64,000 nucleotides of DNA from an uncultured Cytophagales bacterium (GTDB lineage: Bacteria; Bacteroidota; Bacteroidia; Cytophagales; Cyclobacteriaceae): positions 124,001 through 188,000 of the forward strand of contig CAJXNP010000003.1 in assembly GCA_913057175.1 (NCBI GenBank). Direction: 5' to 3'. The notes beneath the pieces were generated by a model. It saw only the letters and a list, made by a program, of their open reading frames with translations. It did not search any database and was not told where the DNA came from. Position numbers and translations under genes: made by a program. Shown one piece after another: positions 1 to 8,365 of the stretch. Position 1 is the stretch's first letter, and the number at the start of each line of letters is the position of its first letter.

Positions 1-46
1 ACTTTTAAGTTGCTGTGAAATTAAAACCCGTTCCACAACATATGTA

Positions 47-1738
47 TCAATCCAGCATCAGCATGATCCTTATATTCATTCCTGAACTCCTGCCCCTGAC
101 TTCAAAACGATCCAATGTGATAAATCGGTAGTTGACACCGACCTGGGCTCTGGGAGAAGGCCACCAATTAAAGCCGGCAGAAGTTGTCCGCATCCTTCCT
201 CCCATTACGGCGCCATCGTCCAGGTCGATAAATGAGTGGCGGAACGAAAGCTCAAATGCTCCTCCCCCGCCCTGACCAACAGGCTTCGATACAGGTAATG
301 GATCAAAAATGCCACTTCGCTTTCTGTAGGGACGCATTTCTCCTGTCACCGCCCAATTGCCCATAATATTATATCCAAAAAGAGAAGGATTGTCAACATC
401 AGGTGCTTTTACACTATTGCCAATGTATTCACCTCCCAATAAAAATGGACCTTTACGCATGTAAACCTCAAGATCATAGGTAAAGAAATGATCGGCCTGA
501 ATTCTTTGTGTTTCTACAAATACCGGAGAAAGGTAAAACTCAGACTCCGTCCTGGCTACAATCGGCTGTTTGGCATTCGAATACCGCAAGGCAAAACCCA
601 GATGGAGCAAATTGCTTTCATCTTCTGTAAGGTAAGGTATGCCCGTCACCCTTCCTGTAATTTGAGTAGGTGTATCCCGAAAAGTTGTGTCGCTGTCAAA
701 AAAGTTTTTGAAAACCCCCACCCCCCAGGTTCCGCGGCCTTTCATGTACATGCTGTTAAACACGATCCCATAATTCCGGGCTGGCAGAAAAGCATCTTCA
801 GCAGCTTGCCGTTCCTGCAAGGGAAGGAAAACCAGGGTTGTGAGACGGCTCAGGGAAATGGGTTCTTTTTGTTTACCAATACTCATGGTAATTCCTGCCG
901 GCAGTGGTATATCCACACGAAGATCATATAGGGTCAACCTGTTCCTCCCTTCTGTATAATCACGGTCGAAGGTATTGTTGGTGATAAAAAAAGTATACAC
1001 CCAGGGTTTCCTAAAGTTAAATGTGCCAATAAGTCCGAACCGGATCGCTCGGATCTCACCCAGGGAGCTTTCCGAAAGTTCGCCTACCTGGCTTTCGCTG
1101 TTTTCGTTTTGGGATAACCATATCATGCGGTCGAGCGCCATGATACCATTGAAAAGACCCGAGATGTATTTGGTATCGAACCGGTTCCATTTTCTCGAGG
1201 AGTAATAGTTAAACGGCACCGCCATAGGAGGCGGGTTGTAGGCAGTCCAGGTAAAACGCTTATTTGTTTTCTCTGTTTCGTGTTCTACATCCTTTTCCAC
1301 CTGGCCGAGATTATTCAAAACGATCTCGCCATTTTCCATGGCAAAGGTTATGTAGTCTTTTGAGTTGAGAAAGATGTCAAAATTCTCTCTCGGGTTCTCA
1401 CGAAGCACCACGAAACTTGGTGGTTTGCCGATACTTACTTCTCCCATGAGGTAGCCGCCATGTCCGTCGTAGACTTTAGCTCCCGGGGCTGATTCAATAT
1501 CATCGGTTGTGACGATTTCCAGTGTATTGTTCAAGAGAATGAGGCAAACCTGAAGGCCGGCAGTATCCTCCATACTAATTAAATAAACATTTCGGATCAG
1601 GATGCTGTCGGCAGCTTCTTCGTTTGATTGTACTTGCGAAAACAAGTTGGAGGTGGTAAATAATGACAATGCAAGTAAAAACAAAAAACAACGACTTAAC
1701 CGAATGAAATGATTCGGCTGTTTTTTTAAAATATCCAT
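47..1738 (-). CDS. OprO/OprP-like outer-membrane porin with an N-terminal amidohydrolase-type beta-sandwich
   Basis: A 563-residue protein with a signal peptide (about residues 1-35, ending near SNLFSQ). Residues about 160-563 look like a porin barrel: alternating hydrophobic/aromatic strands, motifs such as GKQKEPISLSRL and NYGIVFNSMY, and a C-terminal strand ending in a hydrophobic residue, as in phosphate-selective porins O and P. Residues about 46-145 instead resemble the two halves of the composite beta-sandwich of metal-dependent amidohydrolases: an opening strand ILIRNVYLI, then AKVYDGHGGYLMG, then directly IGKPPSFVVLRENPREN and a strand ending NGEIVLNN. In amidohydrolases these halves are separated by the catalytic TIM barrel, which is absent here, so no hydrolase activity is expected. 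The gene stands alone on its strand. The porin family is fairly sure, the substrate unknown. Confidence 0.75.
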   Translation of the reverse strand: MDILKKQPNHFIRLSRCFLFLLALSLFTTSNLFSQVQSNEEAADSILIRNVYLISMEDTAGLQVCLILLNNTLEIVTTDDIESAPGAKVYDGHGGYLMGEVSIGKPPSFVVLRENPRENFDIFLNSKDYITFAMENGEIVLNNLGQVEKDVEHETEKTNKRFTWTAYNPPPMAVPFNYYSSRKWNRFDTKYISGLFNGIMALDRMIWLSQNENSESQVGELSESSLGEIRAIRFGLIGTFNFRKPWVYTFFITNNTFDRDYTEGRNRLTLYDLRVDIPLPAGITMSIGKQKEPISLSRLTTLVFLPLQERQAAEDAFLPARNYGIVFNSMYMKGRGTWGVGVFKNFFDSDTTFRDTPTQITGRVTGIPYLTEDESNLLHLGFALRYSNAKQPIVARTESEFYLSPVFVETQRIQADHFFTYDLEVYMRKGPFLLGGEYIGNSVKAPDVDNPSLFGYNIMGNWAVTGEMRPYRKRSGIFDPLPVSKPVGQGGGGAFELSFRHSFIDLDDGAVMGGRMRTTSAGFNWWPSPRAQVGVNYRFITLDRFEVRGRSSGMNIRIMLMLD

Positions 1739-2209
1739 AATATTAGAATAAGATATCCATCCTGATAATGTATTGTTGACCGATGGATATTCCCTTTTTA
1801 ATTTCCCATAAAAATAGTATCGTATTTAGGTATAGAATAAACAACTTGAAAACATCAAATCATTTGCTGACTCCACCATAATTACTGAAAAGTACAATAA
1901 TCTTATTTTCAATGCTACTATTTAAAACACGGAATAGCCCTGTTTTCAAAGTTTTCTTCGGATCAGGTTTACATGATCTATACAACTTTAAAATTGATTT
2001 TAGTGAAAAGTTTAACAGCTCTGTTAAATTTGATGCTTCAGGAATTTGTGGAGATTGGAAACAAAAGGCGGTAAATCCAGTGAATGAAGGAACAATAGCT
2101 TCCACGCATTATCGAACTATATCTGGTTTTATAACATGATTTATCCAGAGTAATTGCCCTGGGCAGGGTTAAATAGCGGTTTTTGTCAAGGAAGATAGTT
2201 ATTAAAACA
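1739..2209. other. Intergenic region without a convincing gene
   Basis: AT-rich spacer between two divergent genes, so it should hold both promoters. Two short overlapping open frames (about 75-81 codons on opposite strands near 1860-2139) have no recognisable composition and are not called. The stretch 2155-2191 contains GCCCTGGGC, AGGGTTAAA and GTTTTTGTCAAGG. The last is also found at 15664-15676 inside a hairpin cluster, so this may be a remnant of the same kind of element. Confidence 0.5.
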
Positions 2210-3691
2210 ATGAAGAATTTACCGAAATACCCCTCACTTTATCAGATAAATACCCGGGTTTGGTTGACGGAATTATCCCGAAACCTGGGTAGAAAGGCAA
2301 CCCTGGATGACATTCCCGATTTCGAACTGGATGAAATAGCATCGTTGGGTTTTGATTGGGTCTGGCTGTTAAGTGTCTGGCAAACATCAGAAGCAAGCAG
2401 GAAGGTATCTCTCGAAAATCCGGATTTTCGCAAAAGTTTTGAAAAAACTTTGCCGGATCTGAAGGAGGAAGACATTGGCGGCTCTGGCTTTGCCATAGCA
2501 GAATATAAAGTGAACCCAGCAATTGGTGGAGAAGAAGCTCTAAAAAAATTCCGTAAAAGACTAAAAAAGCGCAACATAAGGTTAATGCTTGATTTTGTAC
2601 CAAACCACATGGGTTTGGATCATTTCTGGGTGCATTCACACCAAAAATATTTTGTTGAAGGAACAGAAAAAGATTTTGAAAACCAGCCACAAATTTTTAC
2701 TCATGTGAAGATCTGGGGAGGCAATGCAGTGCTCGCCCATGGTCGCGATCCCAATTTTGCCGGCTGGCCAGACACCCTTCAGATCGATTACAGCAACCAG
2801 AGCGCTGTCAATGCGATGGCAAAAGAGCTCGTTAAGATTTCCAAAAAATGCGATGGCGTTCGTTGTGATATGGCCATGCTGATTCTTCCTGAAGTTTTTG
2901 AAAAAACCTGGGGACGTAAGGCGTTGCCTTTCTGGCCTGAGGTTATTAAAACCATTCGGGAAAAACTCCCGGATTTTTGTTTCATGGCAGAAGTCTATTG
3001 GGACATGGAGTGGACGATGCAGCAACTGGGATTTGATTACGCCTATGATAAAAGGTTGTACGACCGACTATTAGAAGGACATGCAACACCTGTTCGTGAA
3101 CATTTCTTTGCAGACATTGACTACCAGGACAAGCTGGCCCGTTTCCTGGAGAATCATGATGAATCTCGTGCGTCAATGGAATTTGAACAGGAAAAACATG
3201 AAGCAGCGGCGGTGATCACCTATCTATCGCCAGGGTTGAGGTTTTTTCATCAGGGCCAATTTGAAGGTAGAAAGGCCCATATTTCACCTCATCTGGTAAG
3301 AGCCCCCAAAGAGCCTGTTGATGAAAGCATCCAACAATTCTATTATAATTTTCTGGAGGTATTAAAAAAGCCTGTCTTCAGGGATGGGCAATGGAAGCTG
3401 GTGGAATGCGCGCAGGCATGGGAAGGAAATGAGAGTCATCATGATTTTCTGGTGTTTTACTGGGAAAAGGAGAAAGAGGCAAGCTCACTTGTAGTTGTAA
3501 ATTTCGCTGATCATTTCAGTCAGTGCTACATCCACTTACCACTGCCCGATCCTGAAGGAAGCACCTTAAGGTTACAGGATCTGGTGGGTACTTTCAGCTA
3601 CGACGGGGATGGTGGTGATCTGTTAACGAATGGTCTATACCTGGACATGCCTGGTTGGGGGTATCAAGTATTTGAAATCAGCTATTTATGA
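2210..3691 (+). CDS. GH13 alpha-amylase-family glycoside hydrolase or transglycosylase, cytoplasmic
   Basis: A 493-residue protein starting at the ATG at 2210; an upstream in-frame TTG at 2183 is less likely. All four classical GH13 regions are visible: DFVPNHMG (region I, D128, N132, H133), GVRCDMA (region II, nucleophile D220), FMAEVYW (region III, acid/base E261) and ENHDES (region IV, H316, D317). The catalytic triad is therefore intact. There is no signal peptide, so it acts on internalised or internal alpha-glucans. Domain B is short and the C-terminal about 90 residues look like a small beta domain. It is monocistronic, with no maltose or glycogen genes beside it. Exact specificity (amylase, sucrose-phosphorylase-like or trehalose-related) cannot be assigned. 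Confidence 0.85.
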   Translation: MKNLPKYPSLYQINTRVWLTELSRNLGRKATLDDIPDFELDEIASLGFDWVWLLSVWQTSEASRKVSLENPDFRKSFEKTLPDLKEEDIGGSGFAIAEYKVNPAIGGEEALKKFRKRLKKRNIRLMLDFVPNHMGLDHFWVHSHQKYFVEGTEKDFENQPQIFTHVKIWGGNAVLAHGRDPNFAGWPDTLQIDYSNQSAVNAMAKELVKISKKCDGVRCDMAMLILPEVFEKTWGRKALPFWPEVIKTIREKLPDFCFMAEVYWDMEWTMQQLGFDYAYDKRLYDRLLEGHATPVREHFFADIDYQDKLARFLENHDESRASMEFEQEKHEAAAVITYLSPGLRFFHQGQFEGRKAHISPHLVRAPKEPVDESIQQFYYNFLEVLKKPVFRDGQWKLVECAQAWEGNESHHDFLVFYWEKEKEASSLVVVNFADHFSQCYIHLPLPDPEGSTLRLQDLVGTFSYDGDGGDLLTNGLYLDMPGWGYQVFEISYL

Positions 3692-4431
3692 AGCATCGAT
3701 ATTTTCATCATCATTTGTTTTGGATAATTTTCAAATTATCCTTGCTGGTCAACTTAACACCAAAAGGATCATCAATTGGAAAATTGGGAGCATGTATGAT
3801 GGAGCGAATTATGATGGCTGTTGAAGGAAACAGGTCTTTGGCTCTATTATGAACAAAAATTTTAACCAATTTAGAAAAACTTTTAATATGATATTATTTG
3901 ATATCTTTATTAGGGAAAGATTGACGCAGTTAATGATATTGGTTTGAATCACACATGTTTATTTTTAGTAACAAGAAAGAAGGTTTTGAGATTTTCTTTA
4001 AGCCATCAAATGCACCTGTGGTATGATTTAGACTGATTCAATTTGAAATGAAACTCATATTTTTCCTAAATATGAATTAGATTGTGCTGACTTAACACGT
4101 ATTATTCATTGAAAAACATGAATAATGACGATAACTTATTGAATAACAAAAGTTTTCAATAAGTTATGTCAGGGTTAACCCCGATTTTAACAAAATCCTT
4201 ATTCCCCAAATTTGAGGAATGTTTGAATTATACATTTAATATGAAAAATAAACTTAAACTCATTTGTGATCAGGATTTTGCTAAACGTCGGCTCATGACG
4301 ATTTTGTCAGAGTCAGACATCCATTGTATCGTCTGACCCATCGGGTTGAAAATACTGATCTAAGCATCAGTGCGGAAAATTTAACGAATTTTCCGGGTTA
4401 AATTTACTTTAAACTTTGTCACTAAAAACAT
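3692..4431. other. Long intergenic region with a cluster of inverted repeats in its right half
   Basis: About 740 bases without a supported gene. Just after the GH13 stop, 3722-3741 can form a stem GGATAATT/AATTATCC. From 4101 to 4394 it holds a series of inverted repeats, described as a separate repeat entry, ending about 35 bases before the AI-2E permease start. The promoter of that gene probably overlaps the right end: 4410-4417 reads TTAAACTT followed by TG, a common pre-start motif in this window, also seen at 5755-5764. Confidence 0.5.
4101..4394. repeat. Intergenic hairpin cluster 1
   Basis: Successive inverted repeats can be read directly: ATTATTCAT/ATGAATAAT (4101-4126); a perfect 13-bp stem ATAACTTATTGAA/TTCAATAAGTTAT (4131-4143 and 4155-4167); the palindrome GGGTTAACCC (4172-4181); GTCAGAC/GTCTGAC (4312-4337); ACTGAT/ATCAGT (4354-4371); and GGAAAATT/AATTTTCC (4374-4394). 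Two boxes recur elsewhere in the window: TGTCAGGGTTAACCC (4167-4181) matches 15667-15681 at 14 of 15 bases, and the reverse complement of 4149-4170 matches 63333-63354 over 22 bases. This suggests a dispersed family of structured intergenic elements (REP- or MITE-like) or structured RNA leaders. Function unknown. Confidence 0.55.
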
Positions 4432-5490
4432 ATGAAGAAGGATATTTCAAACGATTCAATTTATGACATAACCATCAAGCTTTTTATTGTCGTTTTTATT
4501 GTCGCATGGTGTCTCATGATCATGTATCCATTCCTGAGTATCATATTATGGAGCCTGATCCTGGCCCTTGCACTGCTGCCCATACACAGGCCCTTGTCGA
4601 AGAAATTAGGAGACAGACCCAAACTTACTTCATTCATTATTGTTTTTTTCATTCTAGTCATCATCATTTTACCATCCGGACTATTGATAAATAAATTATT
4701 TCTTGAGATAAAAGAGCTCAAAGTAAGTTATGAAAATGGAACGCTCGCCATTCCCCCTCCAGCTGAGAAAGTGAAAGATTGGCCGGTAGTTGGTGAAAAA
4801 TTATACAATATCTGGCTGGAAGGTTCACAAAATATTGAACAGCTAGTAACTCACTATCAGGATGAGTTACTGGCTGCCGGCAAAAAACTAGCTGCCGGGA
4901 TTGCCAGTGCCGCAAGCGGTGTCATTCAGATTGTAATATCCCTTATTATTGCTGGTATTTTACTTGTGATTGGTGGAGCAGGAGAAGCAATACGAAAATT
5001 TTTCAGAAAGCTGGCTGGAAGCCGTGGAGATGAATTTGCAAACATTACTCTCAAAACTGTTTCAAACGTCGTTAAGGGAATTCTGGGTGTAGCTCTCATA
5101 TTAGCTCTCATTCATGGGATTATATTTTTGATCATAGGTGTTCCATATGCCGGTTTATGGGCATTGATCATATTTATCCTGGCAGTCTTGCAAATACCGG
5201 TAGCCATCGTCACGCTACCAATCATTGTTTACATTTTTACCACATTGGATCTCTTCCCGGCAATAGCCTGGACAGTTGTCCTGATGCTGGCCGGGTTATC
5301 AGACAATGTATTGAGACCCATACTACTGGGAAAAGGTGCTCCTGTTCCAATGATTGTCATCTTTATCGGGGTGATCGGCGGATTCATTTTCTCAGGGTTT
5401 ATCGGATTGTTTACAGGAGCTATTGTGTTATCGATTGGCTATAAACTATTTGTTGGCTGGCTCAATACAAATGATGAGTTAAAAACATAA
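4432..5490 (+). CDS. AI-2E family transporter (PerM-like permease)
   Basis: A 352-residue polytopic inner-membrane protein. Two hydrophobic segments lie at about 12-60 and one at 65-88. A soluble stretch of about 55 residues (90-145) follows, and then about five more membrane segments up to residue 345. This order, with late motifs LPIIVYIF and GLSDNVLRPILLG, is the layout of the AI-2E exporter/PerM family. The family covers autoinducer-2 export, Na+/H+ antiport and many unassigned permeases, so no substrate is claimed. It is single, preceded by hairpin cluster 1, which could shape its leader RNA. Confidence 0.85.
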   Translation: MKKDISNDSIYDITIKLFIVVFIVAWCLMIMYPFLSIILWSLILALALLPIHRPLSKKLGDRPKLTSFIIVFFILVIIILPSGLLINKLFLEIKELKVSYENGTLAIPPPAEKVKDWPVVGEKLYNIWLEGSQNIEQLVTHYQDELLAAGKKLAAGIASAASGVIQIVISLIIAGILLVIGGAGEAIRKFFRKLAGSRGDEFANITLKTVSNVVKGILGVALILALIHGIIFLIIGVPYAGLWALIIFILAVLQIPVAIVTLPIIVYIFTTLDLFPAIAWTVVLMLAGLSDNVLRPILLGKGAPVPMIVIFIGVIGGFIFSGFIGLFTGAIVLSIGYKLFVGWLNTNDELKT

Positions 5491-5795
5491 TGGTTCTTCC
5501 AAAAACAAGTGCCAGATTAAATAAACAACCTTATATTGAATCTATATTCACAAGTAAAAACATATTATACTCTTGATATTTTAAGCATTTAATGGATATC
5601 GACGACTGAATTCTCAAATGCGCTTTTCAATCTTGATTATCCACATTTACCGAATTCATTGAGTGGATCGTACACAGAGTTCAACGGGTTGCATTTATTG
5701 ATTAGGGAAATTAGTAAAAAGAAAACCCTCCAAATGTAGTTGCGTATTGACAACTTAAACTTTGTAAATTCGTCCTCCGTCAATTCTTCTCCACT
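5491..5795. other. Intergenic region, promoter of the AraC gene
   Basis: No gene seen. TTAAACTTTG at 5755-5764, about 30 bases before the AraC start, resembles a Bacteroidota -7 element (consensus TAnnTTTG) with one extra base. No convincing -33 partner was seen at the usual spacing. Confidence 0.35.
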
Positions 5796-6653
5796 ATGAC
5801 CAGAGACATCATCAATATCAACGACTTTACTGTTCTCATAGAAGAAGCAAATACAGATGAACCAACCATTGATACTTGTGCTTTTGAAGAGCCGCTCATT
5901 GCCGTTGCTTTTTATGGTTCTGGGAACACTAATTTAACTGTCAGATACGGAGATAAGGAAGCTGTTTACGACCACACAAAGGGTTTAGCGCTCTCTTTTT
6001 ATGCTGATGAAAAAGTCGAATTTATCCACAAGATTTCATCTTCACGACACCTTAGATGCATTGTGATTGCCACCACAATCAAAAACCTCGATAAGTTACC
6101 GAATCATGAAGGAGATCTTTTTAGTGAGTTGTTGGGCCAGCTCGTCAACCCAATGGACCATTTTGTTGAGGGTCCAAGCTTTTACATGACGCCGGAAATG
6201 CAGTCCATTGTGGAACATGTATTTCATATCAATTATGAAGGAAAGACAAAAATGATGTTTTTCAGAAGTCAGATAACTTCTCTACTCGCACATTATTTCG
6301 GACAATTATCCTTGCTGCCCAATAAAACAATTCCCAATGATGAAAGGAACAAGTTACAACAGGCAAGAGATATTTTATCAGAAAATCTCGAAAACCCACC
6401 TTCCTTATCCGAATTATCGAAACAGATTGGCCTTAATACTTTTAAGCTAAAGAAAAATTTCAAGGAATTATTTGGCGTTCCGGTATTCAAGTACCTCCAA
6501 AACGAACGGTTAGTAAAAGCACACGATCTCCTTAGAAATAATGGAGTAACCATACAGGAAGCTGCATGGCATGTGGGCTATGACAGTTTAAGCTCATTTT
6601 CAAGCGCATTCCTTCAGAAATTCGGCTTTCGACCAAGTGAAATAAAAAAGTAA
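5796..6653 (+). CDS. AraC family transcriptional regulator
   Basis: A 285-residue protein. The C-terminal about 95 residues form a standard double helix-turn-helix AraC domain: LSELSKQIGLNTFKLKKNF for the first HTH, then AAWHVGYDSLSSFSSAFLQKFG for the second, with the usual final FRPSE. The N-terminal about 165 residues are an effector or dimerisation domain without a clear cupin signature. The next two genes follow on the same strand 91 and 20 bases apart and begin just behind an inverted repeat at 6698-6728, so they are its most likely targets. Confidence 0.9.
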   Translation: MTRDIININDFTVLIEEANTDEPTIDTCAFEEPLIAVAFYGSGNTNLTVRYGDKEAVYDHTKGLALSFYADEKVEFIHKISSSRHLRCIVIATTIKNLDKLPNHEGDLFSELLGQLVNPMDHFVEGPSFYMTPEMQSIVEHVFHINYEGKTKMMFFRSQITSLLAHYFGQLSLLPNKTIPNDERNKLQQARDILSENLENPPSLSELSKQIGLNTFKLKKNFKELFGVPVFKYLQNERLVKAHDLLRNNGVTIQEAAWHVGYDSLSSFSSAFLQKFGFRPSEIKK

Positions 6654-6697
6654 TCCTTTTCAGACAAATTCCGCTCCTTTTGAAACAAATGATTCAG

Positions 6698-6728
6698 GTT
6701 TGACTCTTGCAACTTTACAGAGTCAAAC
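6698..6728. promoter_or_regulatory. Inverted repeat in the leader of the gene downstream of araC-type regulator
   Basis: A perfect 10-bp inverted repeat GTTTGACTCT (6698-6707) / AGAGTCAAAC (6719-6728) with an 11-base spacer, ending 16 bases before the ATG at 6745. It may be a regulator operator or a leader-RNA hairpin. The adjacent AraC protein is the obvious candidate binder, although AraC sites are more often direct repeats. Confidence 0.45.
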
Positions 6729-6744
6729 AATAAATCGTAGAATC

Positions 6745-7143
6745 ATGAACATCAAAAGAGCAATTGCAACTGGCATTCTGGCATGGCTGATCATCTTTAC
6801 TGTATTTGCCATCATGAACTTCATTCCCGGCATCAGGGAATCCATGGTAATTCAGGGCCTAATTGGCGGTCTGTGCATCATTCCGGCCGCTATTATCGGT
6901 GCTTCCATCTACTACAAGAAAAGTAATCGGGGTAATGGGTTTCTGATTGGAATCGTAATGGTTTTCGTTGCGTTATTACTGGATTTATTGATTACTGTTC
7001 CATTCATAGAGATCCCATATAATGGACGCGGTCACATACAATTCCTGGCAAATCCCGTGTTGTGGATTTTGTTAATAGAAAATGTAATCGTGATCCATCT
7101 TTACTGGCTTCGAAAAGTCAAACCATCCATAGAAATCAAATAA
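6745..7143 (+). CDS. Small four-helix membrane protein, function unknown
   Basis: A 132-residue protein. The ATG at 6745 is chosen over an in-frame TTG at 6700, because the TTG lies inside the inverted repeat and its extra residues do not look like protein. Four hydrophobic segments are visible (about residues 7-28, 35-58, 68-92 and 103-122), the loops are very short, and the first segment is preceded by basic residues. It lies between an AraC regulator and an NmrA-type oxidoreductase, with only 21 bases to the latter, so the two are probably co-transcribed. I do not recognise a named family with confidence. Confidence 0.7.
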   Translation: MNIKRAIATGILAWLIIFTVFAIMNFIPGIRESMVIQGLIGGLCIIPAAIIGASIYYKKSNRGNGFLIGIVMVFVALLLDLLITVPFIEIPYNGRGHIQFLANPVLWILLIENVIVIHLYWLRKVKPSIEIK

Positions 7144-7164
7144 TCAACTTTAAATTTTAGAATT

Positions 7165-8007
7165 ATGAACAACAAAAAGATCCTCGTTTTAGGAGGAAAG
7201 GGAAAAACGGGTCGAAAAGTGGCTCAAAAATTAGCAGATCAAAACTATTATGTGAGAATCGGTTCACGGTCAGGAAATCCGTCTTTCGATTGGGAAGATC
7301 CGACAACCTGGAATGCAGTGTTGGAAGGAATAGATGCAGTGTACATCACCTTTCAGCCTGACCTTGCAGTTCCAGGAGCCGTTGAAACCATTACCACGTT
7401 TACTAATAAGGTCGTTGAAAGTGGTGTCAAAAAATTGGTCCTATTATCCGGAAGAGGAGAAAAAGAAGCAGAAGAATGTGAAAAAATAGTGATGAAAGCC
7501 AGGGCCAATTGGACGATCGTCCGGGCGGATTGGTTTCACCAGAACTTCAGTGAAAGTTTTTTACTGGAACCCATTCAAATGGGGCATGTAGTGCTACCCA
7601 GAAATGAGACCAGTGTTGCATTTGTCGACACCGATGATATTGCGGATGTGGTAGTTGCTTCACTGTTAGATGATGTCCACAATGGGAAGATCTATGAGCT
7701 TACCGGGCCGGAGCTGATCACATTTCAAGATGCCGTTTCGGAAATTGCAAAATTTACGGACAAGGATATCAAGTTTACAGGAGTGACAATCGATGAATAT
7801 GCCAAAATGTTGAAGGGTTATGGTATCCCCGAGTCTTATGTTTGGCTAGTCACCTATCTCTTTGAGGAAGTTTTAGACGGGCGCAATGAAACGTTGACAA
7901 ATGATGTGGAAAAGGTGTTGGGTAGAAAAGCAAAAAGTTTTTCAGACTACGTCAAAGAAACAGCCGAATCTGGCATCTGGAAGGAAAATATAGCGCAAAT
8001 ACTGTAA
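7165..8007 (+). CDS. NmrA-like NAD(P)-binding oxidoreductase or redox sensor (atypical SDR)
   Basis: A 280-residue cytoplasmic protein with a Rossmann fold at the N-terminus: KILVLGGKGKTGRKVAQKL is the dinucleotide-binding glycine loop. IDAVYITFQPD and VKKLVLLSGRGE follow as the next strands, and the motif FVDTDDIADVVVASL is typical of NmrA/HSCARG-type atypical short-chain dehydrogenases. Such proteins act as quinone oxidoreductases or bind NADP(H) to sense redox state; the catalytic Tyr-Lys pair of classical SDRs is not evident. It is the last gene of the araC-linked unit and is followed directly by a strong terminator. Confidence 0.85.
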   Translation: MNNKKILVLGGKGKTGRKVAQKLADQNYYVRIGSRSGNPSFDWEDPTTWNAVLEGIDAVYITFQPDLAVPGAVETITTFTNKVVESGVKKLVLLSGRGEKEAEECEKIVMKARANWTIVRADWFHQNFSESFLLEPIQMGHVVLPRNETSVAFVDTDDIADVVVASLLDDVHNGKIYELTGPELITFQDAVSEIAKFTDKDIKFTGVTIDEYAKMLKGYGIPESYVWLVTYLFEEVLDGRNETLTNDVEKVLGRKAKSFSDYVKETAESGIWKENIAQIL

Positions 8008-8013
8008 ATCCAT

Positions 8014-8055
8014 ATAATCAACCTATGCCCTGAGTCGCATAGGTTGATTATTTTC
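8014..8055 (+). terminator. Rho-independent terminator after the NmrA-like gene
   Basis: A perfect 15-bp stem ATAATCAACCTATGC (8014-8028) / GCATAGGTTGATTAT (8037-8051) with an 8-base loop, followed by TTTT. It begins 7 bases after the stop codon. Confidence 0.8.
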
Positions 8056-8365
8056 CACGAACTCTCAAACATTCTCATTCAAACAGGCTTTCATCCCAAC
8101 AGAATTGTTTCCCAAACAAAAAACGTTAAGCTATCTTCTGAATATTCACATTTCATATCAACCATAGGAAGACACCTGTCTTTAAATTGTTCATTCAAAA
8201 AAGTCAAAAGTTATAATTTTTTGAATTTGTTAAACAAAAAGTTATTAATTTCGTGATAAGATTAAAGAATTTCATCAACAGTCACATTTTTAAAAAAATA
8301 GTCTATCGAGCAAAGTTTACGATTTTAAAAACAACACTTTTTGGATAATAAAAGACACTTTGCTC
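8056..8365. other. Intergenic region before the HA-repeat gene
   Basis: About 310 bases of AT-rich sequence; an open frame from 8044 to 8256 is not supported because it starts inside the terminator. GAGCAAAGT at 8308-8316 is the exact reverse complement of ACTTTGCTC at 8357-8365, which touches the ATG of the next gene. The leader RNA could therefore fold so that the start region is paired. Confidence 0.4.

Noticed and set aside
488-1205. Plus-strand open frames opposite the porin gene
   Set aside because: They mirror a well-supported minus-strand gene and lack protein-like composition.
1860-2139. Two overlapping short open frames on opposite strands in the first intergenic region
   Set aside because: No signal, domain or composition typical of protein, and each would be the antisense of the other; treated as chance.
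4410-4420. A full -33/-7 promoter before the AI-2E gene
   Set aside because: Only a -7-like TTAAACTTTG was seen and it has three bases instead of two between TA and TTTG, with no clear -33 partner.
8044-8256. A 70-codon frame after the NmrA-like gene
   Set aside because: It begins within the right arm of a strong terminator and shows no protein features.
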